Assembly: GCF_014145395.1 (NCBI RefSeq)
Contig: NZ_JACHTE010000002.1
Location: 1-64,000 of the forward strand
Length of the DNA: 64,000 nt
Source: Marilutibacter penaei
GTDB taxonomy: Bacteria; Pseudomonadota; Gammaproteobacteria; Xanthomonadales; Xanthomonadaceae
Direction of reading: 5' to 3'
Below are positions 44,803 through 55,676 of this stretch, piece after piece. Made by a program: the position numbers and the translations under genes. The notes under the pieces were generated by a model. The model was not told where the DNA came from. It searched no databases and saw nothing but the letters and a program-made list of their open reading frames with translations. The first letter of the stretch is position 1, and each line of letters opens with the position of its first letter.

Positions 44803-45285
44803 TCAGGCTTCGTCGTTCAGGTCGACGAGGACAGGCAATTCGGTGTTGCGGTGGAAGCCGAAGATCAGCTGCGTGTGGATGTGCGCAACCTCGTCGCGCT
44901 CGGTGAACGCCGTGAGGGCCAGTTCACGCAGGTGGTGGCTGTCGCGTACCCCGACATGGACGAGGAAGTCATCCGCGCCGGCGAGGTGGTAGAAGGCCAG
45001 CACCTCGGGCAGGCCCTGGAGGTGACGCAGGAAGCCGTCGACCAGGGTCCGCGAGTGGCGCGCCAGCCGCACTGCCACCATGGCCTGCAGGCCAATGCCA
45101 ATCGCGGCCGGTTCGATCTCGGCGTGGTAGCCCTGGATGACCCGCGCCTCATGCAGGCGGCGAATGCGCTCCAGGGCCGTCGAAGGCGCCACCCCGGTCT
45201 TTTCCGCGAGGGTCTTGTTCGGCAGCCGCGCATGCTTCCGCAGCAGGCGCAGGAGGGCGAAGTCCGTTCGGTCGATCCTCGGCAT
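44803..45285 (-). CDS. Lrp/AsnC-family transcriptional regulator
   Basis: 160 residues. The N-terminal HTH is FALLRLLRKHARLPNKTLAE then KTGVAPSTALERIRRLHEAR, and the RAM ligand-binding domain follows with MVAVRLARHSRTLVDGFLRH, VLAFYHLAGADDFLVHVGVR. The likely ligand is an amino acid. It is divergent from the cystathionine/methionine lyase-like gene with only 90 bases between starts, so this regulator probably controls that gene, in the manner of MdeR and mdeA in Pseudomonas (inference). The start MPRIDRTD is preferred over the upstream MMRLIEF. Confidence 0.9.
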   Translation of the reverse strand: MPRIDRTDFALLRLLRKHARLPNKTLAEKTGVAPSTALERIRRLHEARVIQGYHAEIEPAAIGIGLQAMVAVRLARHSRTLVDGFLRHLQGLPEVLAFYHLAGADDFLVHVGVRDSHHLRELALTAFTERDEVAHIHTQLIFGFHRNTELPVLVDLNDEA

Positions 45286-45375
45286 TGGGCAGCTTGCTCG
45301 AATAGTGTTCGGAATGAACTCTATCAGTCGCATCATGTTCTAGGGTTGAGCGCAACTCTGATGGAAGCGCTCGCC

Positions 45376-46569
45376 ATGCCCCGTTTCGATACCGATGTCG
45401 TCCATGCCGGCCGCGATGATCTCGCCGCGCTTGGCGTGCATGCGCCGCCGATCGACCTGTCCACGACCTATCCGGTCCACGACCTGGAGGCGGGGACGGC
45501 CAGTTTCGATGCGCTCGTGGGCGGGGAGGCCAGCGCCGCCAATCCGATCTACGCGCGCCTGCACAACCCGACGGTGGCGCGTGTCGAACAGGCGCTCGCG
45601 ACGTTGGAAGGCACGGAGGCCTGCGTGGCTTTCGCGTCCGGGATGGCCGCGCTTACCGCCGTGCTGATGGCCCGGCGCGCGCACGGCGGCCACGTGCTGG
45701 TGGTCCGCCCGCTGTATGGCACCTCCGACCACCTGCTGGCCAGCGGCCTGTGTGGCATGGAGGCGGAATTCGTCGATGCGGACGAGATCGCCGGGCGGCG
45801 GCGTCCGGACACGGCCCTGGTCATCATCGAAACGCCGGCCAATCCGACGCTGGACCTGGTCGACATCCGTGCCGCCGTGGAGGCCTCCGGCGGCGTGCCG
45901 GTGCTGGTCGATTCCACTTTCGCGACCCCGGTATTGCAGAACCCCGCGGCGTTCGGCGCGCGCTACGTGCTGCACAGCGCGACCAAGTTCCTCGGCGGGC
46001 ACGGGGACGTCATCGCCGGAGTGGTCTGTTGCGCCGACGAGGATGCAAAGCCGCTGCGCACGGTGCGGGCGGCGACCGGAGGACTGCTGCATCCGCTCGC
46101 CGCCTACTTGTTGCACCGGGGCCTGCCGACGCTGGCGTTGCGGGTGGAGCGAGCGCAGGCGAACGCGGAGAGCATCGCCCGGCGGCTGGCGGCACATCCA
46201 GGGGTGGCGCGTGTGTTCCATCCCGGCCTCGGTACCGTCCGCAATGCCGGCCTGTGCCGAAGCCAGATGCGGGGAGCGGGCTGTCTGGTGGCGTTCGAGC
46301 TGGCCGACGGCCACGCTGCGGCGGCAGCGGTGATGCGTGCGGTGCGATTGATCACGCCGGCAGTGAGCCTGGGGTCGGTGGACAGCCTGATCCAGCATCC
46401 CGCAGGCCTGACCCATCGCGTGGTGAGTCCCGCCGACCAGCAGGCGCACGGGATCACGCCGGGGCTGATGCGGATGTCGGTCGGCATCGAGCATGTCGAG
46501 GATGTGTGGGCCGACCTCGAGCAGGCGCTGGCGCAGGCGTCGTCGGTCCGGGAACGGGACGCCGCCTGA
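45376..46569 (+). CDS. PLP-dependent trans-sulfuration enzyme (cystathionine gamma-lyase / methionine gamma-lyase family)
   Basis: 397 residues, Cys/Met metabolism PLP family. Lys 204 in LHSATKFLGGHGDVIAG forms the Schiff base, and Y59/R61 of NPIYARLHNPT bind PLP phosphate from the neighbour subunit. Y114 is conserved, but the position of the reactive Cys116 of methionine gamma-lyase is Thr (LYGTSDHLL), which argues for a cystathionine or broader sulfur amino-acid lyase. The C-terminal ITPGLMRMSVGIEHVEDVWA is typical. Start at 45376 has GGAAG upstream; an ATG at 45361 is the alternative. The Lrp gene is divergent. Product assignment between gamma-lyase and gamma-synthase is not certain. Confidence 0.83.
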   Translation: MPRFDTDVVHAGRDDLAALGVHAPPIDLSTTYPVHDLEAGTASFDALVGGEASAANPIYARLHNPTVARVEQALATLEGTEACVAFASGMAALTAVLMARRAHGGHVLVVRPLYGTSDHLLASGLCGMEAEFVDADEIAGRRRPDTALVIIETPANPTLDLVDIRAAVEASGGVPVLVDSTFATPVLQNPAAFGARYVLHSATKFLGGHGDVIAGVVCCADEDAKPLRTVRAATGGLLHPLAAYLLHRGLPTLALRVERAQANAESIARRLAAHPGVARVFHPGLGTVRNAGLCRSQMRGAGCLVAFELADGHAAAAAVMRAVRLITPAVSLGSVDSLIQHPAGLTHRVVSPADQQAHGITPGLMRMSVGIEHVEDVWADLEQALAQASSVRERDAA

Positions 46570-46608
46570 TGCCTGGCGGCGTGGTTTCGCTGGCTTGCCC
46601 TCACGCTG

Positions 46609-46706
46609 TGAGGCCGGCTTCGGGAGGGCCGGGTTCGGGTGTGCCGGCTTCGGGTGTGCCGGCTTCGAGTGGGGCGGCTTCGGGTGGGGCGGCTTCGGGT
46701 GGGGCG
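46609..46706. repeat. 15-bp tandem repeat next to repeat copy C
   Basis: About six imperfect units of the type GGGGCGGCTTCGGGT occur in a row between the lyase stop and the repeat core. The unit equals the conserved left flank of the dispersed element (GGCGGCTTCGG in copies A and C). The frame is open through the array only because of the composition; nothing suggests a protein. Confidence 0.85.
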
Positions 46707-46714
46707 CCGCCCGC

Positions 46715-46806
46715 CGGGATGGGGGTGGCTCCGCCCTCCTGGCGACGTCCTGTCTTCAAGTCGGGTCGCCGGGCGTCCTGCCCGGCTCTCCGCCACCCCC
46801 ATCCCG
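46715..46806 (+). repeat. Core of repeat copy C: outer 15-nt arms and apical hairpin
   Basis: Perfect arms CGGGATGGGGGTGGC (46715-46729) and GCCACCCCCATCCCG (46792-46806) surround a 7-bp apical hairpin GCCGGGC-GTCCT-GCCCGGC (46768-46786). Relative to copy B the arms have a compensated T-A to G-C change and the apical stem a compensated A-T to G-C change. Copy C lacks the palindrome module of A and B. Together with the tandem array and a terminator it accounts for the 478-base gap 46570-47047, in which I see no gene. Confidence 0.92.
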
Positions 46807-46936
46807 ACGACCGGCGCTACGGTGGCTTGCAGAGATTCGCTTCGTGGGTGGGCCTGCCTGAGGCAAAGCCGCTATGAAAGGTGTGTCCATCGGGCCATCC
46901 ACCGCCATTGGCGATCATTGCGGTAGGGTTGGAAGA

Positions 46937-46964
46937 CGAAGCCCGGCAAAGATGCCGGGCTTCG
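46937..46964. terminator. Bidirectional terminator between the lyase gene and katG
   Basis: A perfect 12-bp stem CGAAGCCCGGCA/TGCCGGGCTTCG with an AAGA loop at 46937-46964 lies between convergent genes. The following bases are GTTGTTG on the plus strand and TCTTCC on the minus strand, so the U-run is poor in both directions, but the hairpin is very stable. Confidence 0.7.
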
Positions 46965-47047
46965 TTGTTGCAGATCAACGTGCTGTACGGTGCCCCCTCC
47001 CGACGCGGGTTGATACCCGCTCCGGGAGAGTGCCGTGACCGATCCGG

Positions 47048-49423
<2,376 letters not shown>

Positions 49424-49475
49424 TCAACCTACGCCCGCTCGATTCATAACTGAAATGAAAGTTTCGGAATGGATT

Positions 49476-49492
49476 GATAGGCCTTCACTATC
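49476..49492. promoter_or_regulatory. Possible OxyR-type half site between katG and an oxygenase gene
   Basis: GATAGGCCTTCACTATC at 49476-49492 contains ATAG-N7-CTAT, one half of the OxyR consensus, in an AT-rich part of the 353-base gap 49280-49632. It is about 197 bases before katG and 141 before the oxygenase gene. The inner T and A of the consensus are not matched and the second half site is not evident, so the call is tentative. Apart from this the gap holds nothing I recognise. Confidence 0.35.
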
Positions 49493-49632
49493 ATCTGCAG
49501 GGGCCCTGCACGATGTCTTCCCCGCGGCCGACCCCATCCTGCGCCCGCGGCCATTACGAAACCGTGGACGCCACCGGTGGGCCGGGCGCGGCCCGGTTAC
49601 CATGCGTCGTTGCCCGCCATCCCCATTTCCGC

Positions 49633-50295
49633 ATGACCGAACCGGTACCTCCGACTCCCGCGAACGATCCCCTGGCACAGTGCGCCGCGCACTTCGGCTC
49701 GCGTGGCTTTGCCGTGTTGCGAGGCGTGCTCGCACCGGCCGAGGCGGAGTTGTGCGCGAATTACGCGGTGATGCAGACCGGCGTCCCCGGCCACTACACG
49801 CGCGAGGACAGCCTGGGTTCGCAGGGGCGCTATGCCGACACGCTGTCGGAATGCCTGCTGTTGCGCATCCATCCGCTGATGGAGCGCGTGGCGGGCGGGC
49901 CGCTGCATCCGTGCTACTCGTACCTGCGCGTGTACATGCCGGGTGCCGAACTGCCGCGCCACCTCGACCGGCCGTCCTGCGAGATCAGCACCTCGCTGAC
50001 GCTGGGCTTCGATGCCGACCGTCCGTGGACGCTCGGCGTGCAGGCCGATGGCGAGGACCTCGAACTGCCGCTCGGCCCCGGCGACATGCTGGCGTACAGG
50101 GGCGCCGACCTGCCGCACTGGCGTGGGCGCTTCGACGGACGCTACTGGGTGCAGGTGTTCCTGCACTACGTGCGCGCGGACGGGCCCCATGCGGAGTACC
50201 GCTTCGACGGGCGCGAGCGCATCGGGCCGTTCGACCCGGCCCGACAGGTGCGCCGCTTCGACCGGGGCGACGGCGGCGCCGAGGCCGCCGGCTGA
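49633..50295 (+). CDS. Putative 2-oxoglutarate/Fe(II)-type dioxygenase
   Basis: 220 residues. After a helical N-terminal part (CAAHFGSRGFAVLRGVLAPA), a double-stranded beta-helix appears to carry the metal triad: HLD of MPGAELPRHLDRPSCEISTS (H-x-D) and a distal His near YWVQVFLHYVRAD, with an Arg downstream (FDGRERIG) as a possible 2-oxoglutarate anchor. The region GDMLAYRGADLPHWRG also fits. Substrate unknown. Frame open upstream to 49474, but the ATG at 49633 fits best. Convergent with mutS, 12 bases between stops. Confidence 0.65.
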   Translation: MTEPVPPTPANDPLAQCAAHFGSRGFAVLRGVLAPAEAELCANYAVMQTGVPGHYTREDSLGSQGRYADTLSECLLLRIHPLMERVAGGPLHPCYSYLRVYMPGAELPRHLDRPSCEISTSLTLGFDADRPWTLGVQADGEDLELPLGPGDMLAYRGADLPHWRGRFDGRYWVQVFLHYVRADGPHAEYRFDGRERIGPFDPARQVRRFDRGDGGAEAAG

Positions 50296-50307
50296 GCCCG
50301 GCTCGCG

Positions 50308-52917
50308 CTAGAGCTGCTTGAGGCGGTAGAGCGCTTCCAGCGCCTGCTTCGGCGTCAGCTCGTCGGGGTCGAGGCCGGCCAGGGCTTCCAGCGCGGCCGA
50401 CGGCGCGGCGAACAGGCTGGCCTGGCGCGGGGCGTCCAGGGTGTCGGGCACCAGCGATGCGGCGGGCGGGACGTCGTGGCCGCGCTGCTCCAGTTCGGCC
50501 AGGCGCGCCCGGGCCTGGCGCACCACCGCCCTGGGCAGGCCCGCCAGTGCGGCGACCTGCAGGCCGAAACTGCGGTTGGCGGGGCCGTCCTTCACTGCGT
50601 GCATGAACACCAGCCGGTCGCCTTGCACGGGATCATGGTGTTCGACCGCGTCCAGGTGCACGTTGGCAATGCCGCTGCCGGGCTCGGCCAGTGCGGTCAG
50701 TTCGAAATAGTGGGTGGCGAACAGGGTCCACGCGCGGTTGTGCCCGGCGAGGTGGCGTGCGCAGGCATCCGCCAGTGCGAGGCCGTCGAAGGTCGAGGTG
50801 CCGCGGCCGATCTCGTCCATCAGCACCAGCGAGCGGTCGGTGGCGTGGTGGAGGATATGGCTGGTCTCGCTCATCTCGACCATGAAGGTCGACTGCCCCC
50901 TGGCCAGGTCGTCGCCGGCGCCGATGCGGGTCAGGATGCGGTCGATCGGGCCGATCTCCGCGCGCGCGGCCGGCACGAAGCTGCCCATGTGCGCGAGCAG
51001 CACGATCAGCGCGTTCTGCCGCATGTAGGTGCTCTTGCCGCCCATGTTCGGGCCGGTGATGACCAGCATGCGACGCGGCTGGCCGTCCACGTCCTCTCCC
51101 AGCACCAGGTCGTTCGGCTCGAAGGGAGCGTCGCGCACCGCTTCGACGACCGGGTGGCGGCCGCGTTCGATGCGCAGCACGGGGGCGTCGACGAGTTCCG
51201 GGCGCGACCAGTCCAGGGCGTCCGCGCGTTCGGCCAGGCCGGCCAGCACGTCCAGCTCCGACAGCGCCGCCGCGCAGGCCTTCAGCTCGGGCAGGCGTTC
51301 GTTCAGGGCATCGAGCAGGCCCTCGTACAGCGCGCGCTCGCGGGCCAGGGCACGCTCGCGCGCCGACAGCACCTTGTCCTCGAACGTCTTCAGCTCTTCG
51401 GTGATGTAGCGCTCGGCATTGGTCAGGGTCTGGCGCCGGGTGTAGTGGGTCGGCGCCTTGCCGGCCTGCGCCTTGCTGATCTCGATGTAGTAGCCGTGGA
51501 CGCGGTTGTAGCCGACCTTCAGCGTCGGGATGCCACTGGCCTCGCGCTCGCGGGTCTCCAGGTCGACGAGGAACTGGTCCGCGTGCTCCGACAGCCGGCG
51601 CAGTTCGTCCAGTTCGGCGTCGTGGCCTTCGGCGAACACCCCGCCATCGCGCGCCAGCACCGGTGGCTGCTCGACGATGGCCGAGGCGAGCAGGGCGGCG
51701 TGGGCGTCGTGCCGGCCGAGTGCATCGACCAGTTCGGCCAGTCGAGGCGCGTCCAGCGGCGACAGCAGTTCGCGGACCGCCGGCAGCAGGCCCAGGCCGT
51801 CGCGCAGCGTCGACAGGTCGCGCGGCCGCGCGCTGCGCAGGGCGATGCGCGAGAGGATGCGCTCGAGGTCGCCCAGGGCGCGGAAGCGCTCGCGCAGCGT
51901 GTCGCCGGTGCCGGTGTCGAGCAGGGTGGCGACCGCCTGGTGGCGCCGTCGCAAGGTGTCTCGGTCACGCAGCGGGCGGTGCAGCCACCGCCGCAGCAGG
52001 CGGCCGCCCATCGGCGTCACCGTGCTGTCGAGCACGCCGAGCAGGGTATGCCGGGTGTCGCCGTCGACGCGGGTGTCGAGTTCGAGGTGGCGGCGGGTCG
52101 CCGCGTTCATGGCGATCGCGCCATCGCCGGACTCCACCGCGATCGCGCCCAGGTGCGGCAGGCGCTGCTTCTGGGTCTCCTCGACGTAGCCGAGCAGGGC
52201 CGCCGCGGCGGCGATCGCCATCGGCCGGTCTTCGATCCCGAAACCTGTCAGATCGTGCAGGTTGAAGAAGCGCAGCAGCTGTCGGCGCCCGCTGTCGGCG
52301 TCGAACAGCCATGGCGGCCGCCGGCGCAGGCCGCCGCGTTCGAGTACGAAGCCGGGCCAGCCGTCTTCGTCGGCGACGAGCACTTCGGCCGGTGCCAGGC
52401 GGGCCAGTTCGGCTTCCAGCAGGTCGTCGCCGGCCACCTCGTTGACCAGGAAACGCCCGGCAGACAGGTCGGCCCAGGCCAGTCCATAGCCGCCCTTGCT
52501 GCGCGCCACCGCCAGCAGCAGGGTGTCGCGGCGTTCGTCGAGCAGGGCCTCGTCGGTGACCGTGCCGGGGGTGATGATGCGCACGACCTTGCGCTCCACC
52601 AGCCCCTTGCTCGCGGCCGGGTCGCCGATCTGCTCGCAGATCGCCACCGACTCGCCCAGCGCGACCAGCCGCGCCAGGTAGCCTTCGGCCGAATGGTGCG
52701 GCACGCCGGCCATCGGTATCGGCGCGCCTCCCGAGCTGCCGCGCTGGGTCAGGGTGATGTCCAGCAGCCGCGCCGCCTTGCGCGCGTCGTCGTAGAACAG
52801 CTCGTAGAAGTCGCCCATCCGGAAGAACAGCAGCACGTCCGGATGCTCCGCCTTGGCGGCGAAGAACTGCTTCATCAGCGGAGTGTGCTCGGGCGTCGTG
52901 TCGGCGCTCTTGGACAT
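50308..52917 (-). CDS. mutS: DNA mismatch repair protein MutS
   Basis: 869 residues. The mismatch-binding F-x-E motif is in [20 protein letters not shown] (residues ~30-49). The ABC-type ATPase has Walker [37 protein letters not shown] (signature and Walker B) and FATHYFELT. The C-terminal tail ends in [13 protein letters not shown], near the beta-clamp and tetramer regions. MutS recognises mismatches and recruits MutL. In many gammaproteobacteria mutS lies near pncC-recA; here the stress and transport genes lie between. Confidence 0.97.
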   Translation of the reverse strand: MSKSADTTPEHTPLMKQFFAAKAEHPDVLLFFRMGDFYELFYDDARKAARLLDITLTQRGSSGGAPIPMAGVPHHSAEGYLARLVALGESVAICEQIGDPAASKGLVERKVVRIITPGTVTDEALLDERRDTLLLAVARSKGGYGLAWADLSAGRFLVNEVAGDDLLEAELARLAPAEVLVADEDGWPGFVLERGGLRRRPPWLFDADSGRRQLLRFFNLHDLTGFGIEDRPMAIAAAAALLGYVEETQKQRLPHLGAIAVESGDGAIAMNAATRRHLELDTRVDGDTRHTLLGVLDSTVTPMGGRLLRRWLHRPLRDRDTLRRRHQAVATLLDTGTGDTLRERFRALGDLERILSRIALRSARPRDLSTLRDGLGLLPAVRELLSPLDAPRLAELVDALGRHDAHAALLASAIVEQPPVLARDGGVFAEGHDAELDELRRLSEHADQFLVDLETREREASGIPTLKVGYNRVHGYYIEISKAQAGKAPTHYTRRQTLTNAERYITEELKTFEDKVLSARERALARERALYEGLLDALNERLPELKACAAALSELDVLAGLAERADALDWSRPELVDAPVLRIERGRHPVVEAVRDAPFEPNDLVLGEDVDGQPRRMLVITGPNMGGKSTYMRQNALIVLLAHMGSFVPAARAEIGPIDRILTRIGAGDDLARGQSTFMVEMSETSHILHHATDRSLVLMDEIGRGTSTFDGLALADACARHLAGHNRAWTLFATHYFELTALAEPGSGIANVHLDAVEHHDPVQGDRLVFMHAVKDGPANRSFGLQVAALAGLPRAVVRQARARLAELEQRGHDVPPAASLVPDTLDAPRQASLFAAPSAALEALAGLDPDELTPKQALEALYRLKQL

Positions 52918-52975
52918 GCGGCGTTCGCGGCGGCAGTGCGGGTGGCCGTCGATTGTACCGGCCGGGCGCGGCAGG

Positions 52976-53848
52976 TCAGCGCAGCAGTAGGACCGGAATG
53001 GTGCAACTGCGCAGCACCTGGGTGGTGGTGCTTCCGACGATCAACTGCCGGATGCGCGAATGCCCGTAGGCCCCCATGACCAGCAGGTCGACGGAGCGCG
53101 CGGCCACCGTCGCGGTGATCACGGTTTCCGGTGCGCCGGGCTGGACCAGCGGCTCCGGGTCGAAACCGGCGTCGCGCAACCGGGCGATCGACGCTTCCAT
53201 GCCCTCCGGGGCGGCGTCGCCGACTGCCAGCACGCTGCAGCGCAGCCCTCGCAGGAGTGGGCTGGCGGCGACCATCTCGATGCATTTGCGGGTCGTGTCG
53301 CTGCCGTCGAAGGCGATCAGGAAATGCTTCGGGTCAACGAAGGCCCGGGAGGCAACCAGCACCGGGCGGTGAACCGCGCGAACGACCCGCTCGAGCGCAC
53401 CGCCCAGGTGGGCGGCGTCGACATCGGCATGCTCGCCGCGCTTGCCGAGTACGAACAGGCGCACCTGCGGTTCCAGGTCGAGAAGGGTTTCCGGAAGCGA
53501 TCCATGGCGCAGCCGTGCTTCGATGTCCATGGGTCCGTCGAACTGTCCGCGGACCTGGTCGGCCGCGAGGTCCAGCAACTCCCGGCCCCGGATACGGGCG
53601 ACCTGCGCGCGCTCGGCGTCCAAGCCGGTGAGCGTTTCCAGCAGCTGTTCGCGGTCGCCCAGGACTAGGTTGCCACTGAGGTCGCTCGACCGGGCTCCGG
53701 CATCACGGTCGAGCACGTGCAGCAGGTCCAGCGGTGCGCCCAGGCGGCTGGCTGCCCAGCCCGCGCAGGTCGCCACGCCATAGGCGTAGGGAGACGCGTC
53801 CAGGGCCGCGAGCACGCGACCGTCGTGGTGGATCAGGCTGCCGCTCAT
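52976..53848 (-). CDS. Tandem universal stress protein (two UspA domains)
   Basis: 290 residues, two UspA domains. The first runs to about residue 150 ([30 protein letters not shown]) and the second from about 155 ([20 protein letters not shown]). The second has the ATP-binding G-x2-G-x9-G-S/T pattern in [20 protein letters not shown]. The first domain also shows a [10 protein letters not shown] segment but no complete pattern. The gene follows the SulP gene by ten bases, so it is co-transcribed. USPs of this type often regulate or protect transporters; a regulatory link is inference. Confidence 0.9.
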   Translation of the reverse strand: MSGSLIHHDGRVLAALDASPYAYGVATCAGWAASRLGAPLDLLHVLDRDAGARSSDLSGNLVLGDREQLLETLTGLDAERAQVARIRGRELLDLAADQVRGQFDGPMDIEARLRHGSLPETLLDLEPQVRLFVLGKRGEHADVDAAHLGGALERVVRAVHRPVLVASRAFVDPKHFLIAFDGSDTTRKCIEMVAASPLLRGLRCSVLAVGDAAPEGMEASIARLRDAGFDPEPLVQPGAPETVITATVAARSVDLLVMGAYGHSRIRQLIVGSTTTQVLRSCTIPVLLLR

Positions 53849-53858
53849 CCTCGTTCCC

Positions 53859-55337
53859 TCAGTGGTCGCCCATCAGGCGTTCTGCGTCGGGTTTGTCGTG
53901 CACGCCCAGCCGGTCGACCATGGTCCGGCTGGCCTCGTTCAGGCCCACGATCTCGACCGCCGCGCCTTCGCGCCGGAACTTGATCACCACCTTGTCGAGG
54001 GCCCCGACTGCGCTCAGGTCCCAGAAGTGGGCGTTGGAAACATCGATGGTGACGTCGTCCAGCGCTTCCTTGAAGTCGAAGGACGCGACGAAACTCTCGG
54101 CCGACGCGAAGAACACCTGGCCGGTGACCACGTAGGTGCGTGCGCGTCCGTGGTTTCGCGGCGTCGACGCGACGTGCAGTACGCGACCGACCTTCTTCGC
54201 GAAGAAGATGCCGGACAGGAGGACGCCGGTGAGGACCCCCTTGGCGAGATCGTGGGTGAACACCGTCACCACCACGGTGGCCAGCATGACCACGCTCGAG
54301 GTGCCGGGGTGGGTCCGGAGGTTGACGATCGACGACCAGCTGAAGGTGCCGATCGACACCATGATCATCACGGCGACCAGCGCGGCCATCGGAATGCGCT
54401 CCACCCAGGGCCCCGCGAACACCACCAGGACCAGCAGCACGCTGCCCGCGACCAGGGTCGAGAGCCGGCCGCGGCCGCCGGATTTCACGTTGATGACCGA
54501 CTGTCCGATCATCGCGCAGCCGGCCATGCCGCCGAGGAATCCGGTGGCGATGTTGGCGACGCCCTGGCCCGCGCATTCGCGGTTGCGATCGCTGGGCGTG
54601 TCGGTGAGGTCGTCGACGATCTGTGCCGTCAACAGCGATTCCAGCAGGCCGACCACGGCCAGGGTGGCCGCGTATGGCGCGATGATCCGCAGGGTCTCCC
54701 AGTTGAACGGGACGTCGGGGACGAGGAACGTCGGCAGGCTGTCGGGCAACTCACCCATGTCGCCGACGGTCCGGATGTCCAGTCCAAGCGCGATCGCGAC
54801 CGCGGTCAGGACCACGATGGCCACCAGCGGCGACGGTACCGCACGGGTCAGGCGCGGGAAGAGGTAGATGATCGCCAGTCCGGCGGCGGTCATCGCATAG
54901 ACCGTCCAGGGCACGTCGATCAGTTCCGGCAACTGCGCCATGAAGATCAGGATCGCGAGTGCATTGACGAATCCCGTGACCACCGAGCGCGAGACGAAGC
55001 GCATCAGCGCGCCGAGTTTCAAGGCGCCGGCCGCGATCTGGAACACGCCGGTCAGCAGCGTGGCCGCGAAGAGGTACTGCAGGCCATGGTCCCGGACCAG
55101 GTCGACCATCACCAGCGCCATCGCACCGGTGGCGGCGGAGATCATGCCGGGGCGTCCGCCCGCGAAGGCGATCACCACTGCGATGCAGAACGACGCGTAC
55201 AGGCCCACTTTCGGATCCACGCCGGCGATGATCGAAAACGCGATCGCCTCGGGGATCAGTGCCAGCGCGACGACGAGTCCCGCGAGGACGTCGCCGCGGA
55301 TATTGGAGAACCATTGCTGGCGCAGGGACATGGGCAT
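53859..55337 (-). CDS. SulP-family anion transporter with STAS domain
   Basis: 492 residues. The first 380 form the SLC26/SulP membrane domain with about 12-14 helices: [20 protein letters not shown] (sulfate transporter signature), [20 protein letters not shown], and [21 protein letters not shown] cytoplasmic STAS domain follows ([20 protein letters not shown], then [20 protein letters not shown]). It may carry bicarbonate, sulfate or organic anions; BicA and DauA are close in layout. Start: the ATG at 55337 (MPMSLRQQW) or the second ATG two codons on. The gene is divergent from the TonB-dependent receptor gene. Confidence 0.9.
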   Translation of the reverse strand: MPMSLRQQWFSNIRGDVLAGLVVALALIPEAIAFSIIAGVDPKVGLYASFCIAVVIAFAGGRPGMISAATGAMALVMVDLVRDHGLQYLFAATLLTGVFQIAAGALKLGALMRFVSRSVVTGFVNALAILIFMAQLPELIDVPWTVYAMTAAGLAIIYLFPRLTRAVPSPLVAIVVLTAVAIALGLDIRTVGDMGELPDSLPTFLVPDVPFNWETLRIIAPYAATLAVVGLLESLLTAQIVDDLTDTPSDRNRECAGQGVANIATGFLGGMAGCAMIGQSVINVKSGGRGRLSTLVAGSVLLVLVVFAGPWVERIPMAALVAVMIMVSIGTFSWSSIVNLRTHPGTSSVVMLATVVVTVFTHDLAKGVLTGVLLSGIFFAKKVGRVLHVASTPRNHGRARTYVVTGQVFFASAESFVASFDFKEALDDVTIDVSNAHFWDLSAVGALDKVVIKFRREGAAVEIVGLNEASRTMVDRLGVHDKPDAERLMGDH

Positions 55338-55676
55338 GGGCAAGGCGCCGCCGTTCGGGCGGGGCAAGGGAGTTGGGGGGGGCGGGTGTATTGCACGGGG
55401 CCGGAGGCCCGGACGTGCGGAAGTGGCCGCCATGGTACCGCCCCACGCCGCCAGTGGCACCCCGGCTGCTGCACTGCCACGTGCATGAACAGGCGCCCGT
55501 GGTAAGTTCCATTTTCGCTCGGCGGTGCAGATGGAGGGGGACTTCACCCGCCCGCCGGCATGCGTTCCGCGGCGTACAGGGCACCACCGGAGCATGGCCG
55601 GTGGCGGCGCGGATGCCCGTGGCACGCGCATCACGCCATTGGAACCGCAAGAGCCGCTGAGAACCCCGGGAATCCC
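55338..55676. other. Intergenic region between sulP and the TonB-dependent receptor gene
   Basis: 339 bases between divergent genes. I see no gene; both strands have only GC-rich open stretches of chance. It should hold the promoters of both genes, but no convincing consensus boxes are visible apart from short AT-richer patches near 55499-55512. Confidence 0.6.

Noticed and set aside
46493-46861. Open frame coding for Gly-Phe-Gly-Trp pentapeptide repeats
   Set aside because: It reads through the 15-bp tandem array and the structured repeat; there is no ribosome site and no homology that I recognise.
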